A DNA stretch of 64,000 nucleotides from Angelakisella massiliensis (GTDB lineage: Bacteria > Bacillota > Clostridia > Oscillospirales > Ruminococcaceae). The translations under genes were made by a program, and so were the position numbers. The notes beneath the pieces were generated by a model that worked only from the letters and a program-made list of their open reading frames with translations, did not search any database and was not told the origin of the DNA. Positions 36,201-44,168 of the stretch are shown piece after piece (within the stretch, counting starts at the first letter, position 1; each line of letters opens with the position of its first letter). The stretch lies in assembly GCF_900104675.1 (NCBI RefSeq), contig NZ_LT629945.1, positions 1,602,756-1,666,755 on the forward strand, in the 5' to 3' direction.

Positions 36201-38952
36201 CGTGGAGATACTGATAGGCATAAGCCATCCGCATATTCCACTGGGCCTTGTCCTGACCTTCCTCCCGGACGGCCTCCAGCGCCTCAATGGCCCGCAGCAG
36301 GGCCTTGTCTCCCTTATAGTTGGGGGTGCCTTCCTGATGGTCGCCCAGGATGGCGTAGTTTTCCAGCGCCCGTGCCATGGCGTAGGCAATGCGGTAGTCC
36401 CGCCAATCCTCAGGGATGGCATTCAACGCCTGAATACAGCGGATGTACTCGTCCTCATCGTTCCACTGCTCGATCTGTGCGAAGAAGTCTTCCTCATTCT
36501 GTGGGGTGTAAGGGATATAGTCCATGCCTGTCAATGTTTCGTCCAGTTCGTCCTCCTGTTCATCGGCATCCTCAGGGTCCGGGTTATTGTTCTGGGGATT
36601 TTTCAGACTCACAGAGGCAGCCTCCCGACGGAAGGTGTGGAAACTGGCCCAGGGCATATCGCTGTCCTCAAAGAATTTCTTGGCCATCTGGAGCGCTGTG
36701 CGGATGTCCCAGGCGATAAAGTCCACATAGCCGCAGTAGAGGCCGGTGGCTCCGCCGGTGAGGGTGAGCACTTCCGGGCCGTCCCCGGTGGTGAACAATT
36801 CCTCCAGTTTGTCCCGGAAGTCGAAGATTTTTTCCGTTCCTTCCTCCTCCCGCAGGGTATCCAGGGGATAGCAGAAGAAGCCCCCCACCGCGCCGTCGGC
36901 ATGGAGATCGTCCATAAAGTCGTTGTCGGCGTTCAGGTAACCGTTAATGAGCGGTACGCAGTTGGTGGAACCGGCAATCACATCCAGCCGCCAGTCGGCA
37001 TCCGGGTCCTCATTGGGCTCCATTTTGTAGCCAGTGTAGGTTTCCAGATACGCCTCCGGGTCAGTGGAGAGCTCCAGCCCCTTTTCCCGCAGCTTGTCTG
37101 GCAGCTGAGACATGAGGACGGCCGGTTCTCCTTTGGGGGCCTTCAGTACATCAAAGCTGTCTATGTACCGCATATGAGGGATTTCCCCCAGCACCTGATC
37201 GGTGAGGGTGGTGAGCATCCACCAGACCCAGCTTTCCGCCTCCTGGAGCATGGGCAGCAGCTTTTCACAGTAGACGGAGATGGCAAAACGTTTTTCGTCC
37301 TGCTGTTCCAGCCAGACCTGTACATCATCGCCGGAGACATCCCACCCATCATAGGCACGAAGGCCGATGTTTTGGCTGGGCTGGCGGCCCACCAGGATGT
37401 TCCAGTGCTCCAGCACCTCCTTGGGAGCCTGCTTCTGGAAGTAGACCAGTTCAAACAGTTTGACCTTGTCGCTCTCTGGGGTAAGGATCAGCTCATACTT
37501 TTCGCCGTTAAAACCCATCTCAAAAGAGATGTCATCAAAAGCCAGGCGCAGAATCGCCTCGCACTGCTTAATCAGTTCCTCCCCCCGCTCATGTTTTTTG
37601 TCCTCATCCATGATGGTACGCAGCTGGACCTCCTGGGCGGTAAAAGTCTTCCATGCCGATTCTGTCCGCTCCCGGAAACACGCCGAGAACTGCGGCAGAG
37701 AAATGCCCTTCTTGCACCAGTCGATCAGTTCCTCAATGTCCTGACGGGTGTTGAGCTTGGGATCATCACCGGGATGCAGTTCCAGAGCTTTTTCAAAATA
37801 CCGCAGAGCGCGGCCCTCCTGATCCAGATAATAATAGGCATACCCCATGCGGAAATTCCAGGAATAAGTGTCTCCCAGTGCCTCCTCATGGGACTGCATC
37901 AGTTCCAGTGCCTTTCGCAGCAGCTTTCTGCATTGCGGATTTCCAGGGTTCCCTAAATTATTATAGGCCCGGGCCAGTTCCATATCGATTTCCGGGGTAT
38001 GCTCCTGGGCGGGGATGGCTTCCAGCGCGTCAACGATCTTCTGGTGTTCGTCCTTCTCATGCCATTTCTGGCACTGCTTCAAAATATCCATATCCTGGTC
38101 CTCCTCATCCTGTTCCGGTTTCCAGTCTTTGATTTGCTGAAACTCGCCGTTCTCATCCCGCTCGAAGGCGCAGGGAGCGGGCGTATGCAGCAGCGGAATG
38201 ATGTCGGGATCGTCATTGCAGATTGTGTTCAGCTTGTAAAGCCCGGCATTGCTGGGGTCGTCCATGTACTCGTCGCTCTCATCGCCGGCGGTGAAGCGCC
38301 AGCCGCTGTCCCAGTCGCCGTCCGGCTCCTCCCGGTAGCAGTGGCCCACCTTGCATCCCTCCACCGTGATGCGGTTGGTGGCGATGCAGCCGTCGGCTTT
38401 CTCCCAGTCGGTCAGCAGATTTTTCATGTCTTCTGCCTTCACATGGTAGTTCCGGCTGCGGCCGGCGGCCTCGTACAGTTCCTTCCGCAGGGCCCCCACA
38501 TCCCGAGCCATCTCCTGGATCTCCTCGTCATCCATCATTTCATAGAGATCATAGGACAGGGGATTCTGGGCGAAATCCGCCAGGGCTTTGTTCATGGCGC
38601 TGTGTTCCTCTGCCGTGGCGGTGATGCGGATACGGCGGGAGGGAGTGTTGTACTCGTCCAGATCGTGGAGGTTCACACTGCCGCTGACGCTGCACTCCAG
38701 GAGGATGGCGGCCAGATCGGTGATTACATCAATGGCAAAATGAAAATCCATCTCCACGCCGTCCGAATGGGTGAATTCCAGATACTCCACCGTTTGACGG
38801 AAGTCCCAGTTCTGTTTGTCCAGCCCGATTTTGGCAAAAATCTCATTGAGAGGGATCTCCTCTTTCTTCTGGTCCTCCAAAAAGGCCACAAGGTTCAGGC
38901 TGTCATCCGAGCCTCCGATGTAGTTGCCCCAGTATTTGCTGATATACATCAT
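33295..38952 (-). CDS. Giant polyimmunity protein (1885 aa, at least six immunity-type modules)
   Basis: One uninterrupted frame encodes a cytoplasmic, strongly acidic protein with no signal peptide or membrane helix. Modules in order, boundaries approximate: Imm51-like (1-170; YWGNYIGGSDDSLNLV); DUF2185/Imm33-like (175-280; GCKVGHCYREEPD, GWRFTAGDESDEYMDD); TPR (285-415); an unassigned, partly DUF695-like region (420-790); TPR (805-960); DUF4261 (968-1215; GFVLLSKGKWDKEQF); SUFU (1245-1435; WYWPIRLLKTLARLP); DUF7832-like (1480-1620); DUF4253 (1625-1885; PLILAKIPVKDPWEIFAWLP). Most of these families occur as separate immunity proteins or in polyimmunity proteins of polymorphic toxin systems. 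AGGAGGCGTAA precedes the ATG. It heads the minus-strand run including CbrC and WGR genes. Toxin partners are not in the window. Confidence 0.85.
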   Translation of the reverse strand: MMYISKYWGNYIGGSDDSLNLVAFLEDQKKEEIPLNEIFAKIGLDKQNWDFRQTVEYLEFTHSDGVEMDFHFAIDVITDLAAILLECSVSGSVNLHDLDEYNTPSRRIRITATAEEHSAMNKALADFAQNPLSYDLYEMMDDEEIQEMARDVGALRKELYEAAGRSRNYHVKAEDMKNLLTDWEKADGCIATNRITVEGCKVGHCYREEPDGDWDSGWRFTAGDESDEYMDDPSNAGLYKLNTICNDDPDIIPLLHTPAPCAFERDENGEFQQIKDWKPEQDEEDQDMDILKQCQKWHEKDEHQKIVDALEAIPAQEHTPEIDMELARAYNNLGNPGNPQCRKLLRKALELMQSHEEALGDTYSWNFRMGYAYYYLDQEGRALRYFEKALELHPGDDPKLNTRQDIEELIDWCKKGISLPQFSACFRERTESAWKTFTAQEVQLRTIMDEDKKHERGEELIKQCEAILRLAFDDISFEMGFNGEKYELILTPESDKVKLFELVYFQKQAPKEVLEHWNILVGRQPSQNIGLRAYDGWDVSGDDVQVWLEQQDEKRFAISVYCEKLLPMLQEAESWVWWMLTTLTDQVLGEIPHMRYIDSFDVLKAPKGEPAVLMSQLPDKLREKGLELSTDPEAYLETYTGYKMEPNEDPDADWRLDVIAGSTNCVPLINGYLNADNDFMDDLHADGAVGGFFCYPLDTLREEEGTEKIFDFRDKLEELFTTGDGPEVLTLTGGATGLYCGYVDFIAWDIRTALQMAKKFFEDSDMPWASFHTFRREAASVSLKNPQNNNPDPEDADEQEDELDETLTGMDYIPYTPQNEEDFFAQIEQWNDEDEYIRCIQALNAIPEDWRDYRIAYAMARALENYAILGDHQEGTPNYKGDKALLRAIEALEAVREEGQDKAQWNMRMAYAYQYLHGQEEKAIPYAQRWAELDPEDEDAQAVIQACQEEIEKRAEAEDEDENDTDHRGVFTGFVLLSKGKWDKEQFIRDMKEKWDITVDEYDASEDKSDDALVFEVGDMIAAVSLVTCPIPGGEAEANAENNYMWEDAVKIAREHRAHLMVAVLGKEEDLLEKGKLFTKLAAACCRQNYATGIYTSGVVFEPRFYEGFADMMKEDELPIFNWIWFGLWRDENGMNGYTYGMDSFGKDEMEVLGADANPGDLRDFLASLVSYVLENDVELHDGETIGFAADDKHTITRSPGVGLPEEQMTLKISWTSSDGDPGDDSEDGPDGEEPQNEQSGVSEVYTQEEMEVIEGHIQQYFGKFENVFHELSSPDIHVDICVVPPSGDRDYYTLVTMGMGAHRMNVPAELAEYKLERAELTIALPKDWKLKKEELKKERWYWPIRLLKTLARLPIASDTWLGFGHTMDNEEDFAKDTKLCAAILISPQDAEDGSEVCTLPSGEEVNFYQVLPLYREELEYKMKHGTDALLDKMEGISFVTDTARPNAITMGTLAGGEEDYIVEMDDAAWHLETIEEKDLPVEEISAYNHMAIYLRWCMEHDLMGEEFLAEYGQVVQKVKSDPAGVDLRVFLRDELDGQLVGPLFNQKGRAFASYYYGEPDSPYFPSDIDNYAISVIGQERNYSDEIQDEAYLFIPFDEDYYQAMAEVIEKRFINWQGQDFDEDTLEPSELARALMEYLDCECTYFPSMKDDDPIMAAYSYAKRDSIQEGFVPVLIRADDETLWECLVMNSDPDSDGEDDYTFDPDKVAEYRKKMLSAPVKDGKAVLEELIDQRKEDAEDDDMDWDEEILGEMKGGYDNDRFSSYWDSDSSMTYPLILAKIPVKDPWEIFAWLPFGNWNECPDTPELMAAAKYWFEQYSAAPAAMSHDELEFLLPAPVPEEKAMEAAAQQYGFCPDVVDQDPDDATVGALADVLRQSTVWYFWWD

Positions 38953-39309
38953 TTACGCCTCCTGTTCCGAAACCGCCCTGTGATGGGCCGGTGTGAATAT
39001 GCCGACTGTTTCTGATGGAATTTTCCGCTGTTATTGTCAGAAAGGAAATCGGCTTGCGACAGATTCTGCCTCCGTACGATTTCCTCTCCCATCAGTTCAA
39101 CGAACTCTGAAATCTATCGCCGAATGTTCCCATACATATTTCCTGAAAGTATGCTTGCGTTTTTCCTTGTCACTCCTCACTTTCTGCGAGAATTTGTATC
39201 TTTCTTTGTTTTCAGAAATAGCTGAACCAAAAAAGAAAACCCATGATCTTTAATATAGCGTACATTATGTCCCATAAAAATCCCTGTTTGGACTGTGCCG
39301 CCTCCATTT
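38953..39309. other. Intergenic region upstream of the giant gene
   Basis: This stretch of 357 nt must contain the promoter of the minus-strand immunity genes. It is moderately AT-rich, with T/C-rich tracts near 39060-39230. No hairpin with a T-tract and no gene were recognised. Confidence 0.35.
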
Positions 39310-39768
39310 TTATGAGCGGAATTGTCCCGCATCCATTGATAAGATCAGGCCGCGGTTCGCCAGCAGCTCCTCCAGCTTTTGGGCCAGCGCTTCCACAATG
39401 GCGTGACAGGGATTTTCGTATCCCACAACCTCCAGCTGCTGCAGTTCCACGCAGTGGAGCGTTCCATAAAAGCTCAGCATAAAGTCCGTCAGTTGGCTGA
39501 TCATTCGATAGCCATCCATATTGTCCGCATCTGTCTGTCCCTCTTTGGCGGTCATCAGCCCAATGATTCCCACCGCTACGGTGAAGGCTCCGCAGCAGGA
39601 CTGCTCGGTTTGCATTCCCAGTCCCATAACAGAGAACATCTTCCGGGCTTCCTCTGACAGATTCAGCTGATAATACTCATTGCAGGCCATGAACATCGCC
39701 TCGGCGCAGGTCAGGCTTGTGCCGATGTGATAGCTGTTTACCAACTCATATAATTTCATGCTTTTCAT
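39310..39768 (-). CDS. C_GCAxxG_C_C family redox-type protein
   Basis: The 152-residue protein resembles the C_GCAxxG_C_C family of putative metal- or redox-binding proteins. It has TCAEAMFMACNEYY near residue 20, GLGMQTEQSCCGAFTVAVGIIGL near 50 and later cysteines at LHCVELQQLE and NPCHAIVEA. The conserved cysteines are spaced as in that family. GGAG lies six bases before the ATG. It stands alone with a structured upstream region containing a minus-strand terminator, so leader control is possible. Confidence 0.65.
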   Translation of the reverse strand: MKSMKLYELVNSYHIGTSLTCAEAMFMACNEYYQLNLSEEARKMFSVMGLGMQTEQSCCGAFTVAVGIIGLMTAKEGQTDADNMDGYRMISQLTDFMLSFYGTLHCVELQQLEVVGYENPCHAIVEALAQKLEELLANRGLILSMDAGQFRS

Positions 39769-40476
39769 ACACTACTCCAATCACATGGCCGACAGACTTC
39801 TCCTGGCAGACTGCCGCCGTATTTTTCGCTGGGCGTCACACAGGTTTTTACCGGATCAGTTCCCAAAGGGATCATCTGTAAAAACGACAGAAATTCCTAT
39901 GTGTAGGCAGGTGTATTCTAAGTTCATCATCTCTGCCGCTGCTCAGAAGACAAAAAATGCCCTGCGGCGCACTGTCACTTGGACAGGATGCCGCAAGGCG
40001 TGAAAAGGCCGCAAAAGGGGACCCCCCACCTGTCTGGGATGAGGGTTCCCCGGTGACCGCTCTTACTTTTTGATCTGGAGGGCAGTTGGAAAAATGCTGC
40101 CCGGAGCCGCTGTTCATCAAGATCATACCTCTTTGCCGCCCATGGAAACAAAAATTTCCCGGGAGGTTTCTGGTCTTATGCCGATGATCCTACGCTGCGC
40201 AGTGCCACGCTCAAAAAGAGGAGCACTGCAACAACCTGTTTTGTTTCCAGGCGCTTTCCCCTTGGCTGAAGGTGGGAAAAGATCCTGCCGGCGCAGCGTG
40301 ATACCACAGAGATTACTTTTGTACAGATATGTTTGTTTTTAAGGCAAGTATAGCATACTGTATTGTAATTTTCCATAGAAACATTTAAATTTTATTGCTT
40401 ATAAGCCTAAAAAAATACATATGTGCATTTCAACTTTTCTTTGAGGAATAGTATCCTTAAACAAAGAGGTGATGGG
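39769..40476. other. Structured intergenic region with a minus-strand terminator
   Basis: On the minus strand a hairpin at 39959-39999 (GCCTTGCGGC with GCCGCAGGGC, inner CTGTC/GACAG) is followed by ATTTTTTG, an intrinsic terminator about 190 nt before the 39310-39768 gene. Between 39770 and 39945 the minus strand contains GCCAGGAGAAGTCTG and a GGGAACTGATCCGG stretch that vaguely recall a cobalamin-riboswitch core, not enough for a call. A possible minus-strand -10 (TATACT) lies near 40345. Either a noncoding RNA of about 400 nt or a leader element is possible. Confidence 0.4.
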
Positions 40477-40830
40477 ATGGCAGCGGAAAAAATCAACATT
40501 CTGTTTGGAAAGCATTTGAAAAAAATCCGGGCTCAGAAGGGGCTGAACCAGGATGACGTCGCCGCTATGTGTGGAATCGATCCCACCTCTATCAGCAGGC
40601 TGGAAAGGGGAGAAACCAACGCCACGCTGACCACATTGTTCCGGCTGTCAAAGGGCTTGTGCATTCCTATGCGTGATTTGGTGGATGTGGAACAAACCTG
40701 TTATACTGAAATGATCGATGATGATTTGATTTTTGAGCTGCGGATGCAGTTGGGGCAGCTGACCGACCAGGAGCAGCAATTTGTGCTGGAGTTTATTCAG
40801 CGCTTTGTTCAGCTTAAAAGCCGCTCATAG
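40477..40830 (+). CDS. XRE-family helix-turn-helix regulator
   Basis: The 117-residue protein has a classic HTH_3 domain at 5-65: GKHLKKIRAQKGLNQDDVAAMCGIDPTSISRLERGETNATL-type sequence with recognition helix in DPTSISRLERG. A helical tail (70-117) probably dimerises. AGAGGTGATGGG before ATG 40477 supports this start over an upstream in-frame one. A strong terminator follows at 40902-40947. Target unknown. Confidence 0.9.
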   Translation: MAAEKINILFGKHLKKIRAQKGLNQDDVAAMCGIDPTSISRLERGETNATLTTLFRLSKGLCIPMRDLVDVEQTCYTEMIDDDLIFELRMQLGQLTDQEQQFVLEFIQRFVQLKSRS

Positions 40831-40901
40831 CGTGTGGCGGAAATTCTTTTGCGCCTTATTTGCGGGGGTTATTTTCCCCAGCTTTTGCAGTAAACAAATA
40901 T

Positions 40902-40947
40902 AGAAGGGGTCTGTCATACGGAATGTACGGCAGACCCCTTCTGTTTT
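40902..40947 (+). terminator. Terminator after the XRE regulator
   Basis: AGAAGGGGTCTG pairs with CAGACCCCTTCT, followed by GTTTTG. The next 263 nt (to 41210) hold no recognisable gene; they contain short partial hairpins only. Confidence 0.88.
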
Positions 40948-41210
40948 GATTTAGTGCTGGATGAAGTTATATCCCCGAATATGTGAAATCCAGCAGAACT
41001 TCCCATGGGCTCCTGTTATAATTTGCGTCAAAAGGCGGGAGTGCTGTTATGAAGCTGTGCCCCTGAAGAGGAGCGTTCTTCTGGGGGCAGGTATTTTACG
41101 CAGAGGTTGTTTTGATTGCCAGCTGTCAGAAAGCTGCTGAGGGCTTTGGGGAAATCTAACAGTCAAAGACAGCGCCAGGGTATCGGTGACGATTTTGGGG
41201 CCTGTCCCGC

Positions 41211-41909
41211 TCAAAGAAGGATTTTTCCGTCCACTGAAATGGTGATGACCTGCCAGGGAATCAGTTTGCCGCTGGCCTTCAGGGCTTTTTTTACAGCCGC
41301 TTCCAGACCACCGCAGCAGGGAACCTCCATACGCACTACCGACACGCTTTGGATGTTGTTGTTTTGGAGAATTTGGGTCAGTTTTTCGCTATAGTCTACG
41401 CTGTCCAGCTTGGGACAGCCGATCAGGGTAATTCTGCCTCTCATCATTTCCTGGTGAAGATTGGCGTAAGCGTAAGCGGTACAGTCTGCCGCGATCAGCA
41501 GATCTGCTCCGTTAAAATAGGGAGCGTTTACCGGAACCAGCTTGATCTGGCAGGGCCATTGTCCCAGCTGCGAGCTGCCGGAAGGGACAGCAGCAGGGGC
41601 GGGGGCGGGAGCAGTCTCCTGGTGATGGAGCAGCATAGAGCGGCTCCCGGGACAGCCGGAATGGCCGCCGCTTTGTTTCTGCCGCTCCAGTACCGCCTGC
41701 TGATCGTAAGCCGCAGCTTCCCGCTCCACAAATGTAATGGCTCCAGTGGGGCAGGCGGGCAGACAATCTCCCAAACCATCGCAATAGTCATCCCGCAGCA
41801 GCTTTGCCTTGCCATCCACCATACCGATGGCGCCTTCATGGCAGGCCTGGGCACAAGCGCCGCATCCGTTGCATTTATCCTCGTTAATATGAATGATTCT
41901 GCGTATCAT
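41211..41909 (-). CDS. Ferredoxin-type 4Fe-4S protein with a cysteine-bearing C-terminal domain
   Basis: The 232-residue product has two [4Fe-4S] motifs at its N-terminus (CNGCGACAQACHEGAI; CDGLGDCLPACPTGAI, residues about 13-60). An Ala/Pro linker (85-115) follows. The C-terminal domain (120-232) has IAADCTAYAYANLHQE, LIGCPKLDS and VVRMEVPCCGGLE, resembling proteins that accompany hybrid-cluster and Crp/Fnr genes in Clostridia. It is divergent from the Crp/Fnr regulator at 41999, with a palindromic site between them placed for activation. Upstream in-frame codons (to 42011) overlap that site and are rejected. Confidence 0.85.
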   Translation of the reverse strand: MIRRIIHINEDKCNGCGACAQACHEGAIGMVDGKAKLLRDDYCDGLGDCLPACPTGAITFVEREAAAYDQQAVLERQKQSGGHSGCPGSRSMLLHHQETAPAPAPAAVPSGSSQLGQWPCQIKLVPVNAPYFNGADLLIAADCTAYAYANLHQEMMRGRITLIGCPKLDSVDYSEKLTQILQNNNIQSVSVVRMEVPCCGGLEAAVKKALKASGKLIPWQVITISVDGKILL

Positions 41910-41966
41910 ATAATTGAACCTCCTTGTTTTCTTGACTGTAGTATAATACAATAGAAAATGAAAATA

Positions 41967-41982
41967 TGTGGTTATAACCACA
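41967..41982. promoter_or_regulatory. Perfect 16-bp palindrome, probable Crp/Fnr-family operator
   Basis: TGTGGTTATAACCACA is a perfect inverted repeat between the ferredoxin-like gene and the Crp/Fnr-type gene. On the minus strand a TATACT (-10) begins 29 nt after the centre, which places the centre at -41.5, the canonical class II activation position. On the plus strand a TATAAT at 41942-41947 would put the site just downstream of the start point, fitting autorepression. Confidence 0.72.
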
Positions 41983-41998
41983 AAAAGGGGCTTTTTTA

Positions 41999-42667
41999 AT
42001 GTTTCCACCACCTTATCCGGTCTTTCAGGATATTACAGCGGAAGAATATGAAGAAATGCTTTGCTGTGGCTGCATCCGTGCGGCGGAATATAAAAAGGAT
42101 ACCGTTGTGCTCCACATAGGAGACCGAACAAAGGAATTCGGGATTTTGGTTTCAGGTGAAATTTATATTGAAAATATTGATTTGTGGGGAAATCGTTTGA
42201 TTCTGCATCAAATTTCTCCTGGAGGGGCTTTTGCGGAAACCTATGCCTTCTGCGATGTGCCCATGATGGTGGATGTAACCGCTGTACAGGATTGTACCAT
42301 CCTGTTTGTCCATTTAGGCATCTTGCAGACCCCTTGTCATCAATCGAAATCCTGGTATAAAAAACTGATTTATAACTTGCTGATTTTATCCACAAACAAA
42401 AATCTTCTTTGGTCCAACCGGGTGTTCTGTATCACACCAAAGCACATCCGGGCAAAGGTGATGACCTATCTTTCCTCAGAGGCCATCAGGCGGGGACAGA
42501 GGGAGTTCACCATTCCTTTTGACCGCCAGCAGATGGCGGACTATCTGAATGTGGAGCGAAGCGCTTTATCCAAGGAGCTGGGGCGGATGAAAAAGGATGG
42601 TATCCTGACCTTTCGCAAAAATCATTTTTGTCTGCTCAAGCTGGATGATTATCATGGAAACAAATAG
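41999..42667 (+). CDS. Crp/Fnr family transcriptional regulator
   Basis: The 222-residue protein has an N-terminal cyclic-nucleotide-binding-like fold (25-120; FGILVSGEIYIENID, GGAFAETYAF), a dimer helix (115-140) and a C-terminal winged HTH (150-220; FDRQQMADYLNVERSALSKELGRMKKDGI). Cysteines in LCCGCIRAAE near residue 20, plus AFC and QDC further on, leave open an Fe-S or redox sensor. It is divergent from a ferredoxin-like gene and separated from it by a perfect palindrome that is its likely binding site. Confidence 0.9.
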   Translation: MFPPPYPVFQDITAEEYEEMLCCGCIRAAEYKKDTVVLHIGDRTKEFGILVSGEIYIENIDLWGNRLILHQISPGGAFAETYAFCDVPMMVDVTAVQDCTILFVHLGILQTPCHQSKSWYKKLIYNLLILSTNKNLLWSNRVFCITPKHIRAKVMTYLSSEAIRRGQREFTIPFDRQQMADYLNVERSALSKELGRMKKDGILTFRKNHFCLLKLDDYHGNK

Positions 42668-42806
42668 AGCTATCGGTTTGATACACAAAAAAGCGCTGCT
42701 CTGAGAGAAGCCGTCCATGATTTATACAGCGGCGCACAGAACCCAGTTTGGCCTGAATATGCCGGCTTTTTAAATGACCGGCACCATGGAAGAGACTGAA
42801 AGAATG

Positions 42807-42836
42807 TTGACTTGAATCGTAAATCTATGCTATAAG
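42807..42836 (+). promoter_or_regulatory. Promoter of deoC
   Basis: TTGACT (42807-42812), an 18-nt spacer and TATAAG (42831-42836) fit sigma-A. The leader of about 135 nt to deoC is otherwise unremarkable. The rest of the 42668-42977 gap shows no gene. Confidence 0.6.
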
Positions 42837-42977
42837 TGTAACAGTTCTTCATGGAAAAATGGGAGTAAGGCAGCCGGGGATGAAACGGTATAAAATTTGG
42901 GGACAGGTGAAGGGCACGGTCTGAAAATAAAAAATCCCGTAACCGAAGCACCGGAAACGAGACAAAGGAGGACAAAT

Positions 42978-43664
42978 ATGGACAGAAGAGAAATTTATCA
43001 AAGAGTGGATCATACCCTTTTAAAACAGTATGCCACCTGGGAAGAAATTCGTCAGATCTGCGATGACGCCGCGGCCTATCAAACCGCTTCGGTGTGTATT
43101 CCTCCCTGTTATGTCAAACAGGCTGCGGATTACCTCCAGGGTCGTGTCACTGTTTGTACCGTAGTGGGCTTCCCCAACGGCAATTGTACAACAGGCACCA
43201 AGGTTTATGAAACCAAAGAGGCTATTGCCAATGGAGCCGGGGAGATTGATATGGTGATCAATATCGGCTGGCTCAAGGAAGGAAACACCCAGGCGGTTTT
43301 GGAAGAGATCCAGGCTTTGAAAGCGGTCTGCGGAGAGCGGGTGCTCAAGGTGATCATAGAAACCTGTCTGCTGACCGAGGCGGAAAAAATCGAGATGTGC
43401 CGCATCGTTACACAATCCGGTGCGGACTATATCAAAACCTCCACCGGTTTTTCTACCGCCGGGGCCACCTTCGCGGACATAGAGCTGTTTGCCAAATATG
43501 TGGGGCCCGGGGTGAAAATCAAGGCCGCCGGAGGGATCTCTTCCTTTGAAGACGCGGAGCGTTTTATCCAGCTGGGGGCCTCCCGCCTGGGGACCAGCCG
43601 GATTATCCAGCTGGCCAAGGCGGAGACAGAGGCAGGGGCACCCCACAGCGGCAATGACTATTGA
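42978..43664 (+). CDS. deoC: Deoxyribose-phosphate aldolase
   Basis: DeoC cleaves 2-deoxyribose-5-phosphate to acetaldehyde and glyceraldehyde-3-phosphate. The 228-residue TIM barrel shows VDHTLLKQ at the start, [18 protein letters not shown] near 58, [14 protein letters not shown] near 87, the Schiff-base lysine in [15 protein letters not shown] near 150 and the second lysine in [15 protein letters not shown] near 178. ACAAAGGAGG precedes the ATG at 42978. It is convergent with the RbsD/FucU gene. Confidence 0.96.
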   Translation: MDRREIYQRVDHTLLKQYATWEEIRQICDDAAAYQTASVCIPPCYVKQAADYLQGRVTVCTVVGFPNGNCTTGTKVYETKEAIANGAGEIDMVINIGWLKEGNTQAVLEEIQALKAVCGERVLKVIIETCLLTEAEKIEMCRIVTQSGADYIKTSTGFSTAGATFADIELFAKYVGPGVKIKAAGGISSFEDAERFIQLGASRLGTSRIIQLAKAETEAGAPHSGNDY

Positions 43665-43730
43665 GTGCCCCGCATCTTCCATCCATTAAAAGCAGGGGAA
43701 AGCCCGCTGCTGTCAGGTTCAGAGCTTGAC

Positions 43731-44168
43731 TTACAGGGTGCCTTTTTGGAGGATGAGACAACCATACAGGGAAGTCTCTCCGGTGGCTACCACGGCATAA
43801 GCGTGTTCGGCCTCTTTGTAAAAACCGAATCGCTCAACCATGCCGATGCAGTCGTCACCCCGGTCGTCATGGGCCGCCACAATGGCACGATACTCGTCCC
43901 AAATGGGAGTGGGAATATCCTTGTCGCACTCCTGCTTGTCAATAATCAGCACAGGCTTTGAAACGGAACGGTCCAGCGGGAAGAATTGCAGGATAGCGTC
44001 CAGAAGCTGTGTGGCTCTGACGCCGTCCGCCCGCACCACGATACTGTGCTTGGCGCTGGAAGCGGAGGGATAGAAAGCGTCGGCGATAACCAAGGTGTCT
44101 CCGTGGCCCATTTCAGCCAACACCTTCAGCAGTTCCGGGGAAATACAGGAGGGAATACCTCTTAACAT
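43731..44168 (-). CDS. RbsD/FucU family sugar mutarotase
   Basis: The 145-residue product opens MLRGIPSCISPELLKVLAEMGHGD, characteristic of FucU/RbsD pyranase-mutarotases, with IADAFYPSAS and the catalytic-histidine region near residues 20-40. The C-terminal AYAVVATGETSLYGCLILQKG is also typical. FucU interconverts L-fucose anomers; the opening is closer to FucU than RbsD. No fucose or ribose genes adjoin it. The start at MLRGIP follows GAAAGGTGG; upstream codons are rejected. Confidence 0.88.
   Translation of the reverse strand: MLRGIPSCISPELLKVLAEMGHGDTLVIADAFYPSASSAKHSIVVRADGVRATQLLDAILQFFPLDRSVSKPVLIIDKQECDKDIPTPIWDEYRAIVAAHDDRGDDCIGMVERFGFYKEAEHAYAVVATGETSLYGCLILQKGTL

Noticed and set aside
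35776-37956. A 726-residue plus-strand frame inside the giant immunity gene
   Set aside because: Low-complexity hydrophobic composition typical of an antisense shadow; the minus-strand frame contains recognisable domains throughout.
39770-39945. Cobalamin riboswitch upstream of the C_GCAxxG_C_C gene
   Set aside because: Only fragments resemble the B12 box and aptamer core; kept as an unidentified structured region pending an Infernal scan.
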